Source of the DNA: Desulfobulbaceae bacterium
Lineage (GTDB): Bacteria > Desulfobacterota > Desulfobulbia > Desulfobulbales > Desulfobulbaceae
Direction: 5' to 3'
Length of the DNA stretch: 10,518 bases
NCBI GenBank assembly: GCA_007121995.1
Contig: SKJK01000147.1
Span: forward strand, 1-10,518
The first letter of the stretch is position 1. Every line of letters starts with the position of its first letter. Under the pieces are notes generated by a model. It did not search any database. It was not told the DNA's origin and saw only the letters and a list, made by a program, of their open reading frames with translations. Of this stretch, positions 1 through 8,529 are shown piece by piece. The position numbers were made by a program, and so were the translations under genes.

Positions 1-1
1 A

Positions 2-319
2 CAGGATGAAATTGTCCAGCAGGAGGTTTTTGGCCCTGTTGTCTCGGTCACACGGTTCGACAACTCGATCGAGCAGGCGATCGCCTTGGCCAATGACTGC
101 GAATATGGCCTGGCGTCATCGGTATGGACCCGGGATGTCGGCAAAGCTCATGCCGTCGCCGCCCGGCTCCAGTATGGCGCGACCTGGGTCAACACCCACT
201 TTATGCTGCCCAATGAGATGCCCCACGGCGGTATGAAACAGACCGGATACGGTAAGGACTTATCGATGTACGGTCTTGAAGACTATACGGTGGTCAGACA
301 CGTGCTGGTGGCCCATTAA
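2..319 (+). CDS. Aldehyde dehydrogenase, C-terminal fragment (gamma-aminobutyraldehyde dehydrogenase-like)
   Basis: The gene enters from the left edge; reading from base 2 gives 105 residues and a stop. The fragment opens with [16 protein letters not shown], the conserved C-terminal EVFGPV element of the NAD(P)+-dependent aldehyde dehydrogenase superfamily. It continues with the [16 protein letters not shown] and YGATWVNTH segments that shape the cofactor and oligomerisation region. It ends with [20 protein letters not shown] followed by [10 protein letters not shown], a tail that closely resembles PatD/YdcW-type gamma-aminobutyraldehyde dehydrogenases, which oxidise 4-aminobutanal to GABA in putrescine degradation. 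The catalytic Cys and general-base Glu lie upstream of the window, so substrate specificity is only suggested by tail similarity. The crotonase-like gene starts 34 nt after the stop on the same strand, so the two are probably co-transcribed. Superfamily assignment is firm; the subfamily is moderate. Confidence 0.9.
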   Translation, partial: QDEIVQQEVFGPVVSVTRFDNSIEQAIALANDCEYGLASSVWTRDVGKAHAVAARLQYGATWVNTHFMLPNEMPHGGMKQTGYGKDLSMYGLEDYTVVRHVLVAH

Positions 320-353
320 CGGCTCACCATCAATCAACAGGGAGGAACATGAC

Positions 354-1133
354 ATGGCGTACGAGAATGTCGAAGTGACCATTGGCAACGATTATGTGGC
401 AGAGATCACCCTGAATCGCCCTAATCAGCTCAATACCCTCACGGTCGGCTTGGCCGACGAATTGGACAGGGCCTTCCTCGAAGTCGATGCCGACCCCAAG
501 GTCAGGGTCGTACTGCTCAAAGGTGCTGGCAAGGCCTTCTGCGCCGGAATCGATATCAGTGCCATGGAGGGTAAATCGGTTCAGGAGTTACGAGCTTGGA
601 TCGAGTGTATGATCAATCCTTTGGTGACCATCAGTAAAATGAGCAAACCGGTGATCGCCCAGGTGCATGGCGTGGCCGCCGCCAACGGTGCCGGCCTGGT
701 CGCTGCCGCTGACCTGGCTATTGCCGGGGAAAAGGCCCGCATCGGATTGACCGCGATCAACATCGGGCTCAACTGTATCGGGCCGGTGCTGCCGGTTGCA
801 AAATCTATTGGCAGGAAAAAGGCGCTGGAGATGCTCTTTTCCGGAGAGTTTGTACCGGCCGGCGAAGCCGAACGCATGGGCCTGATCAATCGGGTGGTCG
901 CTGATGAGGAGTTGGAACGGGAAGCGAGAAGCTGGGCCCAGGCCTTGGCCGCCAAAAGTCCCCTTGCCATGCAGATTGCCAAAAAGGCGTTCTATTCGGC
1001 GGCGGATGTCGAGTATTACAAGGCCGTTGAGTACATGAACGAGGTGTTTGTCCGTTTATGCACCACCGAGGACGCCAGGGAAGGAGTGACAGCTTTCAGG
1101 GAGAAACGGCCCGCGGTCTGGCAAGGCAGGTAA
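354..1133 (+). CDS. Enoyl-CoA hydratase/isomerase (crotonase) family protein, ECHDC3-like, without catalytic glutamates
   Basis: The protein has 259 aa, normal for a single-domain crotonase. ATG at 354 is preferred over an upstream in-frame TTG (276) because GGAGGA sits at 341-346 and 276 lies inside the preceding gene. Visible family features are GAGKAFCAGIDIS (residues 57-69; AG at 64-65 gives one oxyanion-hole amide) and HGVAAANGAGLV (105-116; the second amide, near G112-G114). AGEKARIG and GRKKALEMLFSGE follow, then GLINRVV. When aligned by eye on AGEKA, the two hydratase glutamates (rat E144 and E164) fall on Gly114 and Ala134. A classical hydratase mechanism is therefore unlikely. The INIGLNC and KALEMLFSGE stretches recall ECHDC3-type members, which share this loss. 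It probably binds an acyl-CoA in the cytoplasm, but the reaction is unknown. It appears to be in an operon with the aldehyde dehydrogenase. Confidence 0.9.
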   Translation: MAYENVEVTIGNDYVAEITLNRPNQLNTLTVGLADELDRAFLEVDADPKVRVVLLKGAGKAFCAGIDISAMEGKSVQELRAWIECMINPLVTISKMSKPVIAQVHGVAAANGAGLVAAADLAIAGEKARIGLTAINIGLNCIGPVLPVAKSIGRKKALEMLFSGEFVPAGEAERMGLINRVVADEELEREARSWAQALAAKSPLAMQIAKKAFYSAADVEYYKAVEYMNEVFVRLCTTEDAREGVTAFREKRPAVWQGR

Positions 1134-1152
1134 GTCCGACATTTTTTTCCGC

Positions 1153-1192
1153 GTCAACCATGGCCCTGTTCTCAGGCAGGGCCATGGTTGAC
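1153..1192. terminator. Perfect 16-bp inverted repeat at the convergent gene junction, possible bidirectional terminator
   Basis: Arms 1153-1168 (GTCAACCATGGCCCTG) and 1177-1192 are exact reverse complements around an 8-nt loop. The structure sits between the + strand crotonase gene, which stops at 1133, and the minus-strand jetD gene, whose stop codon (1172-1174) lies in the loop. Convergent position and strong GC-rich pairing suggest transcription termination. However, no T-run follows the stem in either reading direction; seven Ts (1142-1148) precede it on the + strand. It is therefore not a canonical intrinsic terminator, and an RNA-stabilising hairpin or Rho-assisted end is equally possible. 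Confidence 0.55.
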
Positions 1193-2377
1193 AGGGGATC
1201 CTTTCAGTGTCCGCAGGGCGTCAAGCAGGTAAGCAAAGCCGATCCGTTCCTGCTCGAGCCGAATAGACACCCCCCAGTGATTTCGGCGCAACTGATCGTA
1301 AAGAATTTGCTCCGTCGGGTGGAGACGGGTCAGGTTGCCTGTTTCAGGCTGGGTTTCAAGGCCCCAGAGCGCCCGGTGCTTCAGGAGTGTTTGCCGATCC
1401 ATGAGAAAGGACCGGCTGTGGGGAAAAAATCCACGGAACTGGTTGAGAATGGCAAAGCCGTGGGTATCAATATCCCCCCAATAGGAGATTGCCCTGGTTT
1501 GCAGCCAGGTGGCGGCCGCGAGGTGTTCAAAGCCGTATCCAGCCCCGAAAATCACCATGGCACCAGGGACAGCGGGAAAGGCCAGAAAGTTGATTTCATT
1601 TTCGGTGATGAACACCTGGGCAACGGGCAACTCCAGCTTGGCAAAGGAGTCCTGGGTCACGGTGATATCCTGATCAAACCCCTCCGGCAGCAGTCCTTTG
1701 TTCGGGTTCAGCAGGCGAAAGCGTATCCTGGATGGTTTTTCCGTAAAGCCATACCGGCGACAGAAACCACCAATGCCGGCGCTGCCCGCTTCAATAGCCT
1801 CCGCTGGCAGGACAAGGTCGAGCAGTTCCGACAGCACGCCTCGATACCCTTCTATCAACTTGGTATGCACGCCCGGCAGATCAACCTGGCGCAAATAGAG
1901 CCCCGGGCGGGGATGTTGGCGCATCCAGCTGACAATGGCCAGCAGCTGTGGCCAGTCTTCAGACAACTCCAAAGCGCGCAAGGGCCGTTTAGCCAGCCAG
2001 GGGACCAGTTCGGGTTGCTGTGCCGTGGTCAAGGCAACCAGGGTGGTGAACTGTTTTGCTGCCTGGCGTTTATTGATCAGTTCCAGGGCATCCTCCAGAG
2101 TATCAATCCAGATCGCTGCTGGAATGTCATTGGTCCCAAGAATACGATGGTTGACCCTGCGCCAGACAATCCGGTAGCAGCCGGCGGCCGTGGATAATTG
2201 GCCGATCCAATCGCGCACCTCCGGGAACCGTTCGCTCAGTTCCCCGGAATCAGGCCCTTTGAGCGGGAACCGACGGGGAAAGAGCGCCTCGCCACCAGCA
2301 AGGGAGGCCAGCAACAAACCGCGATTCCACAGCTTCAATACCTGGTTTCTGAGATCAGCCGGGGTTGTCCATATCAT
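1172..2377 (-). CDS. jetD: Wadjet nuclease subunit JetD (DUF3322 + DUF2220, Toprim-like)
   Basis: This 401-aa protein is the DNA-cleaving effector of the Wadjet anti-plasmid system; in characterised systems it cuts circular DNA captured by the JetABC SMC complex. The N-terminal part, roughly residues 1-190, matches the DUF3322 pattern (helical/winged-helix arm, starting [15 protein letters not shown]). The C-terminal part, about 240-395, is the DUF2220 Toprim-like domain. It shows [14 protein letters not shown] (255-268, with the metal-binding Glu in TENE) and [14 protein letters not shown] (298-311, with the DxD acidic pair), the expected metal-ion catalytic set of topoisomerase VI/OLD-type Toprim folds. 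The ATG at 2377 overlaps the jetC stop as ATGA, indicating translational coupling. It is the last gene of the operon. Length and motifs look intact. Confidence 0.93.
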   Translation of the reverse strand: MIWTTPADLRNQVLKLWNRGLLLASLAGGEALFPRRFPLKGPDSGELSERFPEVRDWIGQLSTAAGCYRIVWRRVNHRILGTNDIPAAIWIDTLEDALELINKRQAAKQFTTLVALTTAQQPELVPWLAKRPLRALELSEDWPQLLAIVSWMRQHPRPGLYLRQVDLPGVHTKLIEGYRGVLSELLDLVLPAEAIEAGSAGIGGFCRRYGFTEKPSRIRFRLLNPNKGLLPEGFDQDITVTQDSFAKLELPVAQVFITENEINFLAFPAVPGAMVIFGAGYGFEHLAAATWLQTRAISYWGDIDTHGFAILNQFRGFFPHSRSFLMDRQTLLKHRALWGLETQPETGNLTRLHPTEQILYDQLRRNHWGVSIRLEQERIGFAYLLDALRTLKGSPVNHGPA

Positions 2378-5300
2378 CCCTGTACCCGTTGCTTCTCGGC
2401 GCGATATGCATCGATACTGAGATTGCGCAGAACAGAACTGCGACCGTCCTCATTGTGGACAAACCCGACCCCGGCAACAAAAGGCTCGATGATATGGATC
2501 TTCTGCAGTGGCGTGACGATCAGTAGTTGCAGATTGAGTTGCGCGAAGAGTTGCAGACCATACTGGGCCGATTCATCGGAACCGCGACCAAAGGCCTCGT
2601 CGATCACTACGAAGCGGAAAGAGCGCGAGCGTACCGCCCCCCATTCCAAGCCAAACTGATACGCCAGGCTGGCGGCCAGCACGGTGTAGGCGAGTTTTTC
2701 CTTCTGCCCCCCTGATTTGCCGCCTGAATCGGCGTAATGCTCATGTTCGCTGTTGTCTTCCCGCCAACGTTCGCTGGCTGCAAACACGAACCAGTTGCGC
2801 ACATCGGTCACCTTGGTGGTCCAGCGCCGATCCAGGTCAGTGTACCCCTCCCGACCCCGGAAGCGCTCGATGATCCTCTTGACCTGCAGGAATTTGGCTT
2901 CCGAATACTGGGACTCCTCCGAGCCGGTGAGCGCACCTTCCGTACAGGCACGCAATTCGGCCTGAAAGGCACGGATATCGGCGTCAAGGTTCATCTGTGC
3001 CTCGAGACTGATGTAGCGGCCGGGGTTGTAATCAATCTGAGTGAGCGACTCGTTGATCCGGGCGATCCGTTCCTTGATGGTCTCACGTTCCCGCGCCAGC
3101 TGAGATTGGAAGTTTGCCACTTCGCGGATGGTGTTCTCGTTGAGCAGCTCTTTGAAACGGCTTTCGAAACGAGGGAGATCGTCGGCCTGGAGCTGCGCAA
3201 GCATTGAGCGGTATTCAGGTCCGGCTGCCAGGTTGACATCCACGTCCCGTGCTTCCAGGTCATATTCCTGTTTGTACTCGGTCATCGCCCTGATGATTTT
3301 CTCGCTCAGTTTGGCGAGTTTTCGACTCTCTGCGTCGATTCTGCTCTGAAGCCAGTCGCGCATCTCACGTTCGCGATTGTCACAGGATTCGATCGTCAGC
3401 ACCTGGTCGCCGAGGGCTTCATTGCGCATTTCTGCCAGCATGGTGAACCGATTGGCGACATCTTCCGATATTGCTGTCGCGTGATCCTGCGCCTGGCGCT
3501 GCAGTTCCTCGGCAACACTGATTTTTTGTTCGGTTTTTGAGCGTTTGTCCTTGCGCAGGTCAAGCTGGTGTTCGGTTTCCCGTACAGCCTCTTCCACTTC
3601 GGTCAATTGAGCAGTGAGGGTTTGCAGCAGGTCCGAGGTGGCTTCAAGGGCATGTTTTTCCGCTTCCAGCCTGGCGATGGCGATGGCCACTGGTTGCCAG
3701 TCAAGCTCAAGGAAATCGTTGTATTCTGAAAGTTTGGAGAGGATCGACAGCCGCTCCTTGAGGGTCAGTTGTTCCTGCTGCAGGGTAGTGATGCGAGTGG
3801 CCAGTTCGGCCAGGTGCCTTTGCTGTCGATCGGCTTTCTCTTCCAGTACCCTGATTTTTTCGACATTGCTCCACCCAAGCACATAACGGCTTCGATCGTC
3901 AAGGCGATGGCGGTCATCCTTTTCATGGCGGTCTCCGGGAGCCTTGATCTGCCCGGTCAGGGTGATGGCCCGGGTCTCGCGCCGAAACTGATCCTGGGTC
4001 GCACAGCAGGCTAGATCAAAGCGGTGGGAGATCTCACGTTCGATCCACTTGAAAAACGGTGAGTCAGGTTTAATCAGTAGCTTGCGCACCAGAGAGTCGG
4101 GATGGAGTGACGGCAACTCGCCCCGCCCCTTGTCGCGGACGCGAAAATAGACCAGTCTGCCCTGCAGATGGGTGCGGTCAACCCACTCAGCGACCTGGGC
4201 GTACCAGCGATCCGGGACCAGCAGGGACAGACCGAAGCTGCGGAGCAGGCGTTCAACCGCACCTTCCCAATCGCGTTCGCCCTCGCGGACCTGCAGCAAC
4301 TCACCGGCAAAAGGCATCTCTTCTCCCGGTACATTGAGCGCTTTGCACAACGAACGCCGCATGGCGATCTGTTTTTCGTCGATGTTGCTGAGACGGGCTT
4401 TCAATCCCTTGATTTCAGCTTGCAGCTGTTCATGGTCCTGCCGCCCCTGGGCAAAAAACACGCCGGTTTCATTGAGGTCGTTCTGCACCCGGGCTTCACT
4501 GTGTTCGGTGGATTCCCGTAACCGTTCCGTATCGGCACGCTGGCGAAGAAAATCTTCCGAGGTGGCCGGGGGATGTTCCCCAAGTGCCCGCACCAGCTCT
4601 TCATGCCTGGCGGCTTTCTGCTTGCGACGGCTCAACACATCCTCTTGCCGGCTTATTTCCAGACCGATGCTCTCGATCCGGTCGCCGCCGTTTTCCGCGA
4701 TGGAGCGGCGAAGCTCGCGCTCCTGTTCCTGCTGGCTGCGCCGCTGTTGTTGCAACCCTTCGATGGCAACCCGGTGCCGGTTCAGCTCGTCTTCCAGGGT
4801 CGAAAGTCGCTTGTCCAGCAGATCAAGCTTGAGCGTGGCAAACCAGGGGCGCAGGGCATCGCGGCAGGCGCGCAGGTTGTCTGCCGCCAGGGTCAGCTCC
4901 TGGTGCTGTCCGCAGTCGGCCACCAGTGGTGCCAGCATTTCGACCTGCCGTTTTGCCTTGAGAACCGCTGCATAGGCCCGGTTGAGGTCTTCAAAGTGGC
5001 CGATCAGTGCTTGGATGCGGGGGACGACATCAAAAGGCTCCAGCATGTGGCTACGAACGAAATGGGTCAGATTGCCAACCGATTTGAGCGATACGGTTTG
5101 ATGGAACAGGTCCAGGGCCTGCTCGTTGTCGATGCCGAAACGTCGGCGGAACCACGAACAGTAGGGAGGAAAGCTGTCGAACAGATCGACACCATGCGCC
5201 CGCAGTTGTTTGCGCAGGCCGACAATCTCGCTGCCGAATCCGGAAAAATCGGCGGCAATGGCAAGATCACGTTCACAGGCAGCATACAGACGTGCTGGTT

Positions 5301-5739
5301 GCGTGTTCGCCTCCTTCATCCAGAAGACCTGGGCCAGGGTGACGGTTTTGTTGTATCCGGCGTTGAAAAAGACCCCGAGAAGTACCGAATAGCTGTTGAG
5401 ATCCCGCAGAGCGACAGGCTTGACGCTGCCAAGGGTCTCCTGGCGTTCCGATTTGTAATGGCCGAGCACATAAGAGCGCAGGTCCCGCTCACGGTTGTCA
5501 GCGCCCGCCGCCTTGTTATAGGCAACGCGATGGCTGGGGACCAGCAAGGTGGTGACGGCGTCGACCAGGGTCGATTTTCCGGAACCGATATCACCGGTGA
5601 GCAAACTGTTCCTGCCCCCCAGGTGCAGCGTCCATACCCGGCCGTCGAAGGTACCCCAGTTGAAGACCTCAAGCCGTTGCAGGCGAAACCCGGCCAAACG
5701 GTCATCGGTTAGAAATTCCAGAAACAACGGTTCAGCCAT
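2374..5739 (-). CDS. jetC: Wadjet SMC-like ATPase JetC (MukB/MksB-related)
   Basis: The protein has 1121 aa from the ATG at 5739, typical for JetC. It is the motor of the Wadjet complex, dimerising through a hinge and extruding DNA loops with ATP. Walker A is GDIGSGKST near residues 49-57. Long heptad-like charged/Gln-rich coiled coils occupy about 290-460 and 620-830. Between them, about 465-590, is a globular hinge-like segment including [14 protein letters not shown]. The C-terminal head carries the ABC signature [11 protein letters not shown] (about 1005-1015) and Walker [11 protein letters not shown] with the Asp-Glu pair near 1047-1048, followed by a LLIVTP switch strand. A GTG at 5766 would add nine residues, but the ATG fits the usual N-terminus and gives an 8-nt overlap with the jetB stop. 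Its stop overlaps the jetD ATG. All ATPase motifs are intact. Confidence 0.94.
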   Translation of the reverse strand: MAEPLFLEFLTDDRLAGFRLQRLEVFNWGTFDGRVWTLHLGGRNSLLTGDIGSGKSTLVDAVTTLLVPSHRVAYNKAAGADNRERDLRSYVLGHYKSERQETLGSVKPVALRDLNSYSVLLGVFFNAGYNKTVTLAQVFWMKEANTQPARLYAACERDLAIAADFSGFGSEIVGLRKQLRAHGVDLFDSFPPYCSWFRRRFGIDNEQALDLFHQTVSLKSVGNLTHFVRSHMLEPFDVVPRIQALIGHFEDLNRAYAAVLKAKRQVEMLAPLVADCGQHQELTLAADNLRACRDALRPWFATLKLDLLDKRLSTLEDELNRHRVAIEGLQQQRRSQQEQERELRRSIAENGGDRIESIGLEISRQEDVLSRRKQKAARHEELVRALGEHPPATSEDFLRQRADTERLRESTEHSEARVQNDLNETGVFFAQGRQDHEQLQAEIKGLKARLSNIDEKQIAMRRSLCKALNVPGEEMPFAGELLQVREGERDWEGAVERLLRSFGLSLLVPDRWYAQVAEWVDRTHLQGRLVYFRVRDKGRGELPSLHPDSLVRKLLIKPDSPFFKWIEREISHRFDLACCATQDQFRRETRAITLTGQIKAPGDRHEKDDRHRLDDRSRYVLGWSNVEKIRVLEEKADRQQRHLAELATRITTLQQEQLTLKERLSILSKLSEYNDFLELDWQPVAIAIARLEAEKHALEATSDLLQTLTAQLTEVEEAVRETEHQLDLRKDKRSKTEQKISVAEELQRQAQDHATAISEDVANRFTMLAEMRNEALGDQVLTIESCDNREREMRDWLQSRIDAESRKLAKLSEKIIRAMTEYKQEYDLEARDVDVNLAAGPEYRSMLAQLQADDLPRFESRFKELLNENTIREVANFQSQLARERETIKERIARINESLTQIDYNPGRYISLEAQMNLDADIRAFQAELRACTEGALTGSEESQYSEAKFLQVKRIIERFRGREGYTDLDRRWTTKVTDVRNWFVFAASERWREDNSEHEHYADSGGKSGGQKEKLAYTVLAASLAYQFGLEWGAVRSRSFRFVVIDEAFGRGSDESAQYGLQLFAQLNLQLLIVTPLQKIHIIEPFVAGVGFVHNEDGRSSVLRNLSIDAYRAEKQRVQG

Positions 5740-6367
5740 CTTGATCACCCAGCGTAGTTCCAGCACTTAGGCCTCGGTATTCTTCCAGTCGCTGTTCGAA
5801 GTCGGCCAGCCATTGCGCGTCGACAAAGGCTTTGATGATCCGGCGTACTTCGATCATCTGCCCCTGACCTCGCAGGCGGCGGATAAAACCCAGCTCGGCG
5901 ATTTTGTTCAGGGTGGCATCGACCTGGTCGATGAGCCTGACTTCGTTGCTGCCGGCCGGGAGAAAAATCCGGATCAACTCCACCACCTCATCGCGGGAAA
6001 GGATCAGGCGGGTGTCCCCGCCTCCGGCATCAAACTCGGCCAGTTTTTTTCGTAACAGGGCCAACAGCAGGCTGACCGGATAGGAGAGCTGCCTCCGGGC
6101 CACCAGACGTGGAATGGCCGGGGTCCCGCTGTCAACATCATCCTGGCGGGAGCGTAAAAAAGCGTATCCTTCCGCCTCATCGAACACCAAATCCAGACCG
6201 AGCACAGCCACGTAGTCGCGGACATTGGCCTGCAGGTTGAGGAGCACGCCCCACAGCCCGGGGTTTTCTTCCTGATAGATCACGCCCTTGAGCAATGGAA
6301 TGACCACTGTGGAGAGTTCGTGGGGTGGATCGGCCGGATGTTCGGTTGCATTGTCTGCATGATGCAT
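5732..6367 (-). CDS. jetB: Wadjet subunit JetB (DUF4194, MukE/MksE-like)
   Basis: This 211-aa protein fits the DUF4194 family, the MukE-like winged-helix partner of the kleisin in Wadjet/Mks condensin complexes. A variable polar N-terminus of about 17 residues is followed by [19 protein letters not shown], where the helical core begins. Next comes a [20 protein letters not shown] strand segment, typical of the first winged-helix domain. A second winged-helix region runs through [19 protein letters not shown] and ends with [20 protein letters not shown]. It is expected to bind JetA and bridge the complex to DNA. The ATG lies two nucleotides after the jetA stop, with GAGGA seven bases further upstream inside jetA. 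The 3' end overlaps jetC by 8 nt. No defect is visible. Confidence 0.93.
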   Translation of the reverse strand: MHHADNATEHPADPPHELSTVVIPLLKGVIYQEENPGLWGVLLNLQANVRDYVAVLGLDLVFDEAEGYAFLRSRQDDVDSGTPAIPRLVARRQLSYPVSLLLALLRKKLAEFDAGGGDTRLILSRDEVVELIRIFLPAGSNEVRLIDQVDATLNKIAELGFIRRLRGQGQMIEVRRIIKAFVDAQWLADFEQRLEEYRGLSAGTTLGDQDG

Positions 6368-6369
6368 GC

Positions 6370-7815
6370 TCAGGTCCTCAGCAGGAGAATACGCGGCAGG
6401 GTCGCCCGGCGCATGATCCCTTCGTTGGTCAGCCAGTGGATCTGTTCCCGTACCTCATCATCAACAGCTGTGCCGGGCCATTCTCCGGCCAGTTGCAGAT
6501 AGGCGACCAGCTCGACCAGGCCATGACGCAGCGGATGGCGGGCAACCACCTCGGCCAGGCTGATCTGGCTGCGGTTCTGTAACTCCTGACGGATATTTCT
6601 GGTCAGCTCGGTCCGGTCAACAACAACCTGGGCATAGAGAGCCGTTGTGTCCACATCTGTATCCCCTTCCCGCGGCACCATGTCGGCAATAAGCGGTTTG
6701 CGCGGCGTTCGGTACAGGGGGCGCTCAAGGGGGAGGTCAATGGTGGCGGAGGTCTCGCGCAGGAGCATGACATGACCGGATGGATACTGTTCCCGCAGCG
6801 CCAGGGCATGGTTTTCGATGCCGTGGAGGATATCCATGATGCGCCGGTTCTCCAACCATGCCTGGTCATCGAGAAACCGGCGCAACTGCTCGGAAAGCCG
6901 GGCAACGGTCCGCTGGGTATACTCACCGGCCTCCAACCAGTCGTAATGCACCCGCAGCAGACGGGTTTCGGGATGCATGGCGGCAATCGGCGGCAAGGAC
7001 AAAACCTGTTCCAGCAACCGGCTCAACTCTTCCTGTCTGGACTGGGACATGAGAAAATCCCAGAAGGCCTGAAAGCTTTTTCCCTGATCTGAATCGGCGA
7101 TGGCGTCCCGTTCGCCCATGATCTCTTCGAGCAGCGCTCCCTTGGTCCCCTCCCAAAGGGCTATACGCTCGCGCACCCGGCGATCGAGGGTGCGGAAATT
7201 ATGCTCCACTTCCCGGAAATCAGCCAGCAGTTCCCGCGCCAGCTGAAGAAACTGCTGGAAACGATCCTTCAGGGCTGTGTCATCCAGAAGCGGCATATCA
7301 CCCGCCAGGATGCGGGCAATTTCCGTATCGATATCGCTGCGTCGTTTGTGGAGTTCGGCGATGCGCACCTGTGGATCGGTCTGGCTTCCTTCACTCATCT
7401 GCCGCAACAGGGCAAACAAGGTGAGCAGGCGCGACTCCGTACCGACAAAGGCCCGTTCGCTGAGGTTTTCCAGCCAGGCCAGGGCCTTTTCCGTTGCCGG
7501 GGTCAGATCAAAGTGCGGTTCATCCGTCCCGGGCGGATAGAACTTGCGCAGCCATCCCTTGTCGTTTTCGGCCCAGTCGTTGAGATAGCTCTGCGCGGTC
7601 CCGGGAAAGGCCTCGGCCCCCAGCTGCTCCCGCAGGGCGAAAAGCTCATCTTCCAGCGCCTCCACCAGATCGGCCTGGGATAGATTGCGGACATTGGGTC
7701 CAATGAATACCCGATGGAGAAAACCGGCCACCAGGGGCGCATGCTGGGCGCGCAGCAATCGCCAGGCCGGGTGGTTCTGGCGGAGCAGCTCCAATGTGGC
7801 ATAGTCAAGGGGCAT
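6370..7815 (-). CDS. jetA: Wadjet kleisin subunit JetA (DUF3375, MukF/MksF-like)
   Basis: This 481-aa protein is the first gene of the Wadjet operon. The N-terminus (LDYATLELLRQNHPAWRLLR, then APLVAGFLHRVFIGPNVR and a long LVEALEDELFALREQLG helix) is characteristic of DUF3375, the MukF-like kleisin of type I Wadjet. The N-terminal winged helix should contact the JetC neck. The middle segment, about 140-330, is helical and charged and should mediate dimerisation. The C-terminal LAEVVARHPLRHGLVELVAY region with WLTNEGIMRRATLPRILLL looks like the C-terminal winged helix that binds the JetC head cap. Start: ATG 7815, with only a poor ribosome-binding sequence; no better in-frame alternative was seen. 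It is preceded by 78 nt containing a hairpin. The reading frame is intact and the length is typical. Confidence 0.93.
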   Translation of the reverse strand: MPLDYATLELLRQNHPAWRLLRAQHAPLVAGFLHRVFIGPNVRNLSQADLVEALEDELFALREQLGAEAFPGTAQSYLNDWAENDKGWLRKFYPPGTDEPHFDLTPATEKALAWLENLSERAFVGTESRLLTLFALLRQMSEGSQTDPQVRIAELHKRRSDIDTEIARILAGDMPLLDDTALKDRFQQFLQLARELLADFREVEHNFRTLDRRVRERIALWEGTKGALLEEIMGERDAIADSDQGKSFQAFWDFLMSQSRQEELSRLLEQVLSLPPIAAMHPETRLLRVHYDWLEAGEYTQRTVARLSEQLRRFLDDQAWLENRRIMDILHGIENHALALREQYPSGHVMLLRETSATIDLPLERPLYRTPRKPLIADMVPREGDTDVDTTALYAQVVVDRTELTRNIRQELQNRSQISLAEVVARHPLRHGLVELVAYLQLAGEWPGTAVDDEVREQIHWLTNEGIMRRATLPRILLLRT

Positions 7816-7851
7816 GAGTTCTTCAACCAGAGGGTATGCGTTGCATCGTAA

Positions 7852-7882
7852 CCAACCACAGAGTTTATACCTCTGCGTTTGG
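7852..7882 (-). promoter_or_regulatory. Imperfect 12-bp inverted repeat in the gap upstream of jetA
   Basis: Arms 7852-7863 and 7871-7882 pair with one mismatch and one G-U wobble around a 7-nt AT-rich loop (GTATAAA on the minus strand). The inner CAGAG/CTCTG core is perfect. It fills the 78-nt gap (7816-7893) between the four-helix-bundle gene and jetA, just ahead of the weak jetA start region. No T-run follows, so it is not an intrinsic terminator. It could be an operator, an mRNA processing site or a structure that tunes jetA translation. No convincing -35/-10 pair could be defined in the gap, although TATAAA in the loop is -10-like. Confidence 0.4.
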
Positions 7883-7893
7883 CCACGCTTCTG

Positions 7894-8529
7894 TTATGAT
7901 TGCTTCTGTTTTCGCCGATGTGCCGTGCGCACCCGATACAGGCGCTCCGTAAAACCGCCTTCGGTCGCAAAATCCTGGGCCAGCCGCTCGACCTGACGGT
8001 CGAGAAGTGAACAGGCCACTGCCAGGAGCACCAGTGCGGCGTTGGCCGAAAGTTCGGGGTAGATTCTGGTGGACAGTGTGGACGTTGTGGACTCGGTAGA
8101 CGGTTCCCGGTCTTGTCCACCATTTCCACTTCGCTTTGCGACCTCCATCACCCAGGCCGCGACTTGGTCGGCAGTCTGACAGCGCCGGTCAATCAGCGCC
8201 TGCCGGAGGGGATTCTCTCGGTCCCACTGCGCCAACCCCCGTTGCCGCAGAAAATCCTCATAATCGAGTTTCAACTCCTCCAGGCTGGCGCGGGCCACCT
8301 GGGTGAGCTTCAGTTCGGTTTTCTTGGAGGTCGCCGAGGCCTGCGAACCCTCGGCGATGTTTTGTACGCCCGAACGCGCCGCCTGGATCATCTGGTCACG
8401 GGTGCGGCTGAACTTGTCGATATAGCGACTGCAGAACCGCACCGTAATGTCGTAACACAACTGCGCCACCTGAAAGCTCTTCAGCTTCCGATAGCCCCCG
8501 TGTTGAGGGATCAGTTTCAGTTCAGACAA
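7894..8529 (-). CDS. Four helix bundle protein with C-terminal suffix domain (23S rRNA IVP-like family)
   Basis: The predicted protein has 211 aa. Residues 15-100 match the four-helix-bundle family related to 23S rRNA intervening-sequence proteins and retroelement Avd proteins: a helical lead LKSFQVAQLCYDITVRF, the hallmark RSGVQNIAEGSQ (52-63), then KKTELKLTQVARASLEELKL. A low-complexity Ser/Thr linker (143-155, PSTESTTSTLSTR) precedes the suffix domain YPELSANAALVLLAVACSLL with DRQVERL. The tail is basic. The start is TTG at 8529, supported by AAGGAG seven bases upstream; no ATG gives the conserved N-terminus. Function is unknown; Avd relatives form positively charged pentameric barrels that bind nucleic acid. 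It lies on the same strand 78 nt upstream of jetA, so it may share a transcript with the Wadjet operon, but nothing in the protein shows a link. Confidence 0.85.
   Translation of the reverse strand: MSELKLIPQHGGYRKLKSFQVAQLCYDITVRFCSRYIDKFSRTRDQMIQAARSGVQNIAEGSQASATSKKTELKLTQVARASLEELKLDYEDFLRQRGLAQWDRENPLRQALIDRRCQTADQVAAWVMEVAKRSGNGGQDREPSTESTTSTLSTRIYPELSANAALVLLAVACSLLDRQVERLAQDFATEGGFTERLYRVRTAHRRKQKQS
8069..8101. repeat. Four tandem 9-nt GTGGAC-type repeats encoding the linker
   Basis: On the + strand GTGGAC occurs at 8069, 8078 and 8087, with the variant GTAGAC at 8096: four units at an exact 9-nt period with three variable bases between them. On the coding (minus) strand this makes a Ser-Thr-X tripeptide repeat in the interdomain linker of the four-helix-bundle protein. 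The opposite-orientation copies GTCCAC (8115-8120) and TTCCAC (8124-8129) follow at once, so local hairpins are possible. Confidence 0.8.

Noticed and set aside
1058..2197. Long + strand open frame (379 codons) antisense to jetD
   Set aside because: It covers the jetD gene, whose Toprim motifs are clear. The + strand product is Gln/Gly/Pro-rich with no motif, typical of a shadow frame in GC-rich DNA.
4573..5712. Long + strand open frame (379 codons) antisense to jetC
   Set aside because: It is opposite the Walker A and coiled-coil region of JetC; no recognisable domain or ribosome binding site.
5739..5766. GTG start at 5766 for JetC
   Set aside because: It adds nine residues inside the jetB end without a better ribosome binding site; ATG 5739 fits the usual JetC N-terminus and coupled overlap.
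7894..8529. Diversity-generating retroelement based on the Avd-like four-helix protein
   Set aside because: No reverse transcriptase frame and no template/variable repeat pair was seen. The suffix domain also differs from Avd.
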